Assembly: GCA_934675225.1 (NCBI GenBank)
Contig: CAKUQA010000055.1
Location: 1 to 7,347 of the forward strand
Reading direction: 5' to 3'
DNA length: 7,347 nucleotides
DNA from: an uncultured Candidatus Melainabacteria bacterium
GTDB taxonomy: Bacteria > Cyanobacteriota > Vampirovibrionia > Gastranaerophilales > Gastranaerophilaceae
This document shows, in pieces, positions 5,773-7,347 of this stretch; the first letter of the stretch is position 1, and each line of letters opens with the position of its first letter. Position numbers and translations under genes: made by a program. The notes under the pieces were generated by a model. The model did no database searches, had not been told where the DNA came from, and saw only the letters and a list, made by a program, of their open reading frames with translations.

Positions 5773-6774
5773 ATGGCGAACAAAAGTGTTTGGTTAGTAT
5801 TTTTTGAAGGTATAAAAATTTATGTTTTGAATATTCATAAATTCTTGTTGTATATGGCTTTTCCTATATTGGGGCAGGTTGTCGGATTATTTTTTATTTT
5901 TGGGATGACATATTGGTTTACTCAAAATATGCAAGATATTGCCGCAAAATATAATGCATTAAATAATCTGTCGTCTATGATTACGTTAATTGTTGTTTCG
6001 GTAATTCCCGGGTTGTTAATTTTAGTAAAAGCATTTTGGGACTATTTGGTCAGTTTTGTTGCTCTGAATTCTATGACTGAAGGATATTTAAATACCGGTA
6101 GAGTATACGATTTTAAGGCTCATAATTCTATAGTTACTCAAAAGACGTTTTCTTTTATTGCAGTTTGGTTTTTAATTAGTATTATGTCAATAATTGGGGT
6201 AATTCCTTTTTTCGTAGTTATAGCTGCAATATTTTTTGTTTATTTTTGTTTGGTGTTTCAAGTTTTTACTTTTGAAAACGGACTATCTCCTGTTGGATAT
6301 TTTAGACGTAGTTTTATATTAATCAAAGGAAATTTTGCGAGAACCTTTTTATTAATGGCTATTTTAACAATTTTGACATATTGTTTGCTAGTGCAAGGAC
6401 TTGGTGTTTTATTTGATGCGTTTAATTGGACACAATCATTAGAAAAAGTATTTGAGGCTTGGGCTTTTACACTTCCATTGGAATTGATAAAAGGGGTTGA
6501 AATTACTCCATCAATGGTTGGGATGGTTCTTGTAAAAAGTTTAATTTCTTTTATTGTGGTTGGTTTTACAATGCCACTTAGAAGTATTTGTTGGACATTA
6601 TGGTATAATAATCTTGCATCTGCCGGAGAAGAAGCTGTTGTAAAGAAGCCGGCAAGAAAACGAACTAAAAAAGTCTCTGAACAAAAAACAGTTGCAAAGA
6701 CTTTTAAGATTGAAAAAAGAGGCATTGATCCTGAAATAATAAGACGAGCAAGATTAGAAGACGATGAGTATTAG
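5773..6774 (+). CDS. Six-helix membrane protein with basic C-terminal tail
   Basis: The 333-residue protein has hydrophobic segments at about 24-48, 67-98, 125-142, 143-166, 189-215 and 247-275. A polar tail follows (about 283-333), strongly basic at 291-317 ('KKPARKRTKK') and acidic at the very end ('LEDDEY'). By the positive-inside rule the tail should be cytoplasmic. The general plan (amphipathic N-terminal helix, six helices, 'FRRSFILIKGNFARTF' basic stretch at 177-192 before helix 5) resembles the three proteins of the - strand operon. It also recalls uncharacterised membrane domains of the glycerophosphodiester-phosphodiesterase-associated type, but without sequence identity strong enough to assert homology. 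The start has AAGGAG at a 4-base distance. The TAG stop is 2 bases from the next ATG, so it is the first gene of a likely operon leading to rph. Function unknown. Confidence 0.85.
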   Translation: MANKSVWLVFFEGIKIYVLNIHKFLLYMAFPILGQVVGLFFIFGMTYWFTQNMQDIAAKYNALNNLSSMITLIVVSVIPGLLILVKAFWDYLVSFVALNSMTEGYLNTGRVYDFKAHNSIVTQKTFSFIAVWFLISIMSIIGVIPFFVVIAAIFFVYFCLVFQVFTFENGLSPVGYFRRSFILIKGNFARTFLLMAILTILTYCLLVQGLGVLFDAFNWTQSLEKVFEAWAFTLPLELIKGVEITPSMVGMVLVKSLISFIVVGFTMPLRSICWTLWYNNLASAGEEAVVKKPARKRTKKVSEQKTVAKTFKIEKRGIDPEIIRRARLEDDEY

Positions 6775-6776
6775 TT

Positions 6777-7004
6777 ATGTTTATCTGTAAAAATTGTAAA
6801 TCGGTAGATAAGTTTGAATTGATGTTTTCTCCTGACTACAGAGGTGAAAAGAAATTTTTGCAAGAATATAACAAAGATGGTGATATTCAAATAACAGTTG
6901 ACGGTTATAAATTTGTTCCGGATTTACAGTTTATGAATGAACACGCAGTTTGCAAATACTGTGGACAAATATATATGTGGGATTACGAAGGTAGTAAAAA
7001 GTAA
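6777..7004 (+). CDS. Small zinc-ribbon protein
   Basis: The 75-residue protein carries two CxxC knuckles, C4-x2-C7 at the N-terminus and C59-x2-C62 near the C-terminus, the four ligands expected for one structural zinc in a zinc ribbon. The 51 residues between them contain an acidic/basic polar stretch and 'DGYKFVPDLQF', which suggests a small beta domain inserted between the knuckles. No known family is recognised. It starts 2 bases after the upstream stop and has only a weak GATGAG-like site, so translation is probably coupled to the membrane protein gene. Eleven bases separate it from rph. Zinc ribbons often mediate nucleic-acid or protein contacts; here the role is open. Confidence 0.8.
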   Translation: MFICKNCKSVDKFELMFSPDYRGEKKFLQEYNKDGDIQITVDGYKFVPDLQFMNEHAVCKYCGQIYMWDYEGSKK

Positions 7005-7015
7005 AGTAGGTTGGT

Positions 7016-7347
7016 ATGAAAAGAGAAAATCGTGCAAATGATGAAATGAGAGAGATAAAATTTACAAAGGATTTTACAAAACACGCTTTAGGCTCTGTTT
7101 TAGTTGAATTTGGTGATACGAGAGTTATAACAACAGCATCTGTTGAAGAAGGTAAACCAAAATGGATGGATAAAGAAGATTTAAGAGGTTGGGTTACAGC
7201 GGAATATTCTCTATTGCCTTCTGCTCCAAATACAAGATGCCAAAGAGAAAGAAATAAGATTTCCGGTCGTACTCAAGAAATTCAACGTCTTATAGGGAGA
7301 AGTTTAAGAGCTTGTGTAGATTTAACCAAAATGCCTGATTTGACTAT
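7016..7347 (+). CDS. rph: Ribonuclease PH, N-terminal part (runs off the window)
   Basis: RNase PH is a phosphorolytic 3'-to-5' exoribonuclease that trims tRNA 3' ends and takes part in rRNA decay, using inorganic phosphate and releasing nucleoside diphosphates; it works as a hexameric ring in the cytoplasm. The first 110 codons are present of about 240 expected. Diagnostic segments are '[19 protein letters not shown]' (6-24), '[21 protein letters not shown]', '[14 protein letters not shown]' and '[21 protein letters not shown]' near the right end, matching the conserved RNase PH sequence. The usual N-terminal 'GR' is 'NR' here. The phosphate-binding Thr/Arg pair, expected further on, is not in the window. 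The start ATG 7016 is 11 bases after the zinc-ribbon gene stop, with a weak TAGG-like site. The frame has no stop up to base 7347. Confidence 0.96.
   Translation, partial: MKRENRANDEMREIKFTKDFTKHALGSVLVEFGDTRVITTASVEEGKPKWMDKEDLRGWVTAEYSLLPSAPNTRCQRERNKISGRTQEIQRLIGRSLRACVDLTKMPDLT

Noticed and set aside
6258..6725. 155-codon open frame antisense to the membrane protein at 5773, and similar antisense frames at 1292-1555, 1634-2017, 2523-2741 and 2991-3227
   Set aside because: Each is a shadow of a well-supported gene on the other strand, without a binding site or recognisable protein features.

Overview
The window is AT-rich bacterial DNA holding ordinary housekeeping genes among membrane proteins of unknown function. 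It contains no rRNA, tRNA, CRISPR array, insertion sequence, phage gene or toxin/defence gene that I can recognise. All genes use ATG starts as read here, and most have clear AAGGAG-like ribosome binding sites. Lineage cannot be fixed from this sequence alone. The AT richness, the RF2 sequence and the small, hydrophobic, unfamiliar proteins would fit a host-associated, non-photosynthetic relative of cyanobacteria (Gastranaerophilales/'Melainabacteria'). A low-GC Firmicute or another AT-rich gut bacterium is not excluded.

Layout: (1) positions 1-393, + strand, the C-terminal end of a 5'-nucleotidase/cyclic phosphodiesterase family protein. It is closed by a strong hairpin (410-436) that should also terminate the opposing operon. 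(2) 440-2761, - strand, a tightly overlapping three-gene operon of six-helix membrane proteins that look like diverged tandem paralogs, driven by a near-perfect sigma70-type promoter at 2780-2808. (3) 2850-3933, + strand, prfB (peptide chain release factor 2), which needs a programmed +1 frameshift at an in-frame UGA (2919-2921). The real protein is 360 residues, not the 322-residue frame visible downstream. (4) 4082-4960, + strand, an unrecognised protein with a glycine-zipper-like C-terminus. (5) 4977-5600, - strand, a compact PHP-domain metallophosphoesterase with a complete set of metal ligands, convergent with the previous gene. (6) 5601-5772, a divergent intergenic region with an unexplained GC-richer patch. 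(7) 5773 to the window end, + strand, a likely operon: a six-helix membrane protein with a basic tail, a 75-residue zinc-ribbon protein, and the first 110 codons of rph (RNase PH).

Functionally, the recognisable genes concern RNA and nucleotide turnover (RNase PH, PHP phosphoesterase, 5'-nucleotidase family) and translation termination (RF2). I see no evidence that they form one system. The items most worth a second look are the membrane-protein family (three tandem copies, perhaps a fourth next to rph), the prfB recoding site with its unusual SD-less start, the TATAAT box touching the start codon at 4082, and the unexplained patch at 5660-5720.
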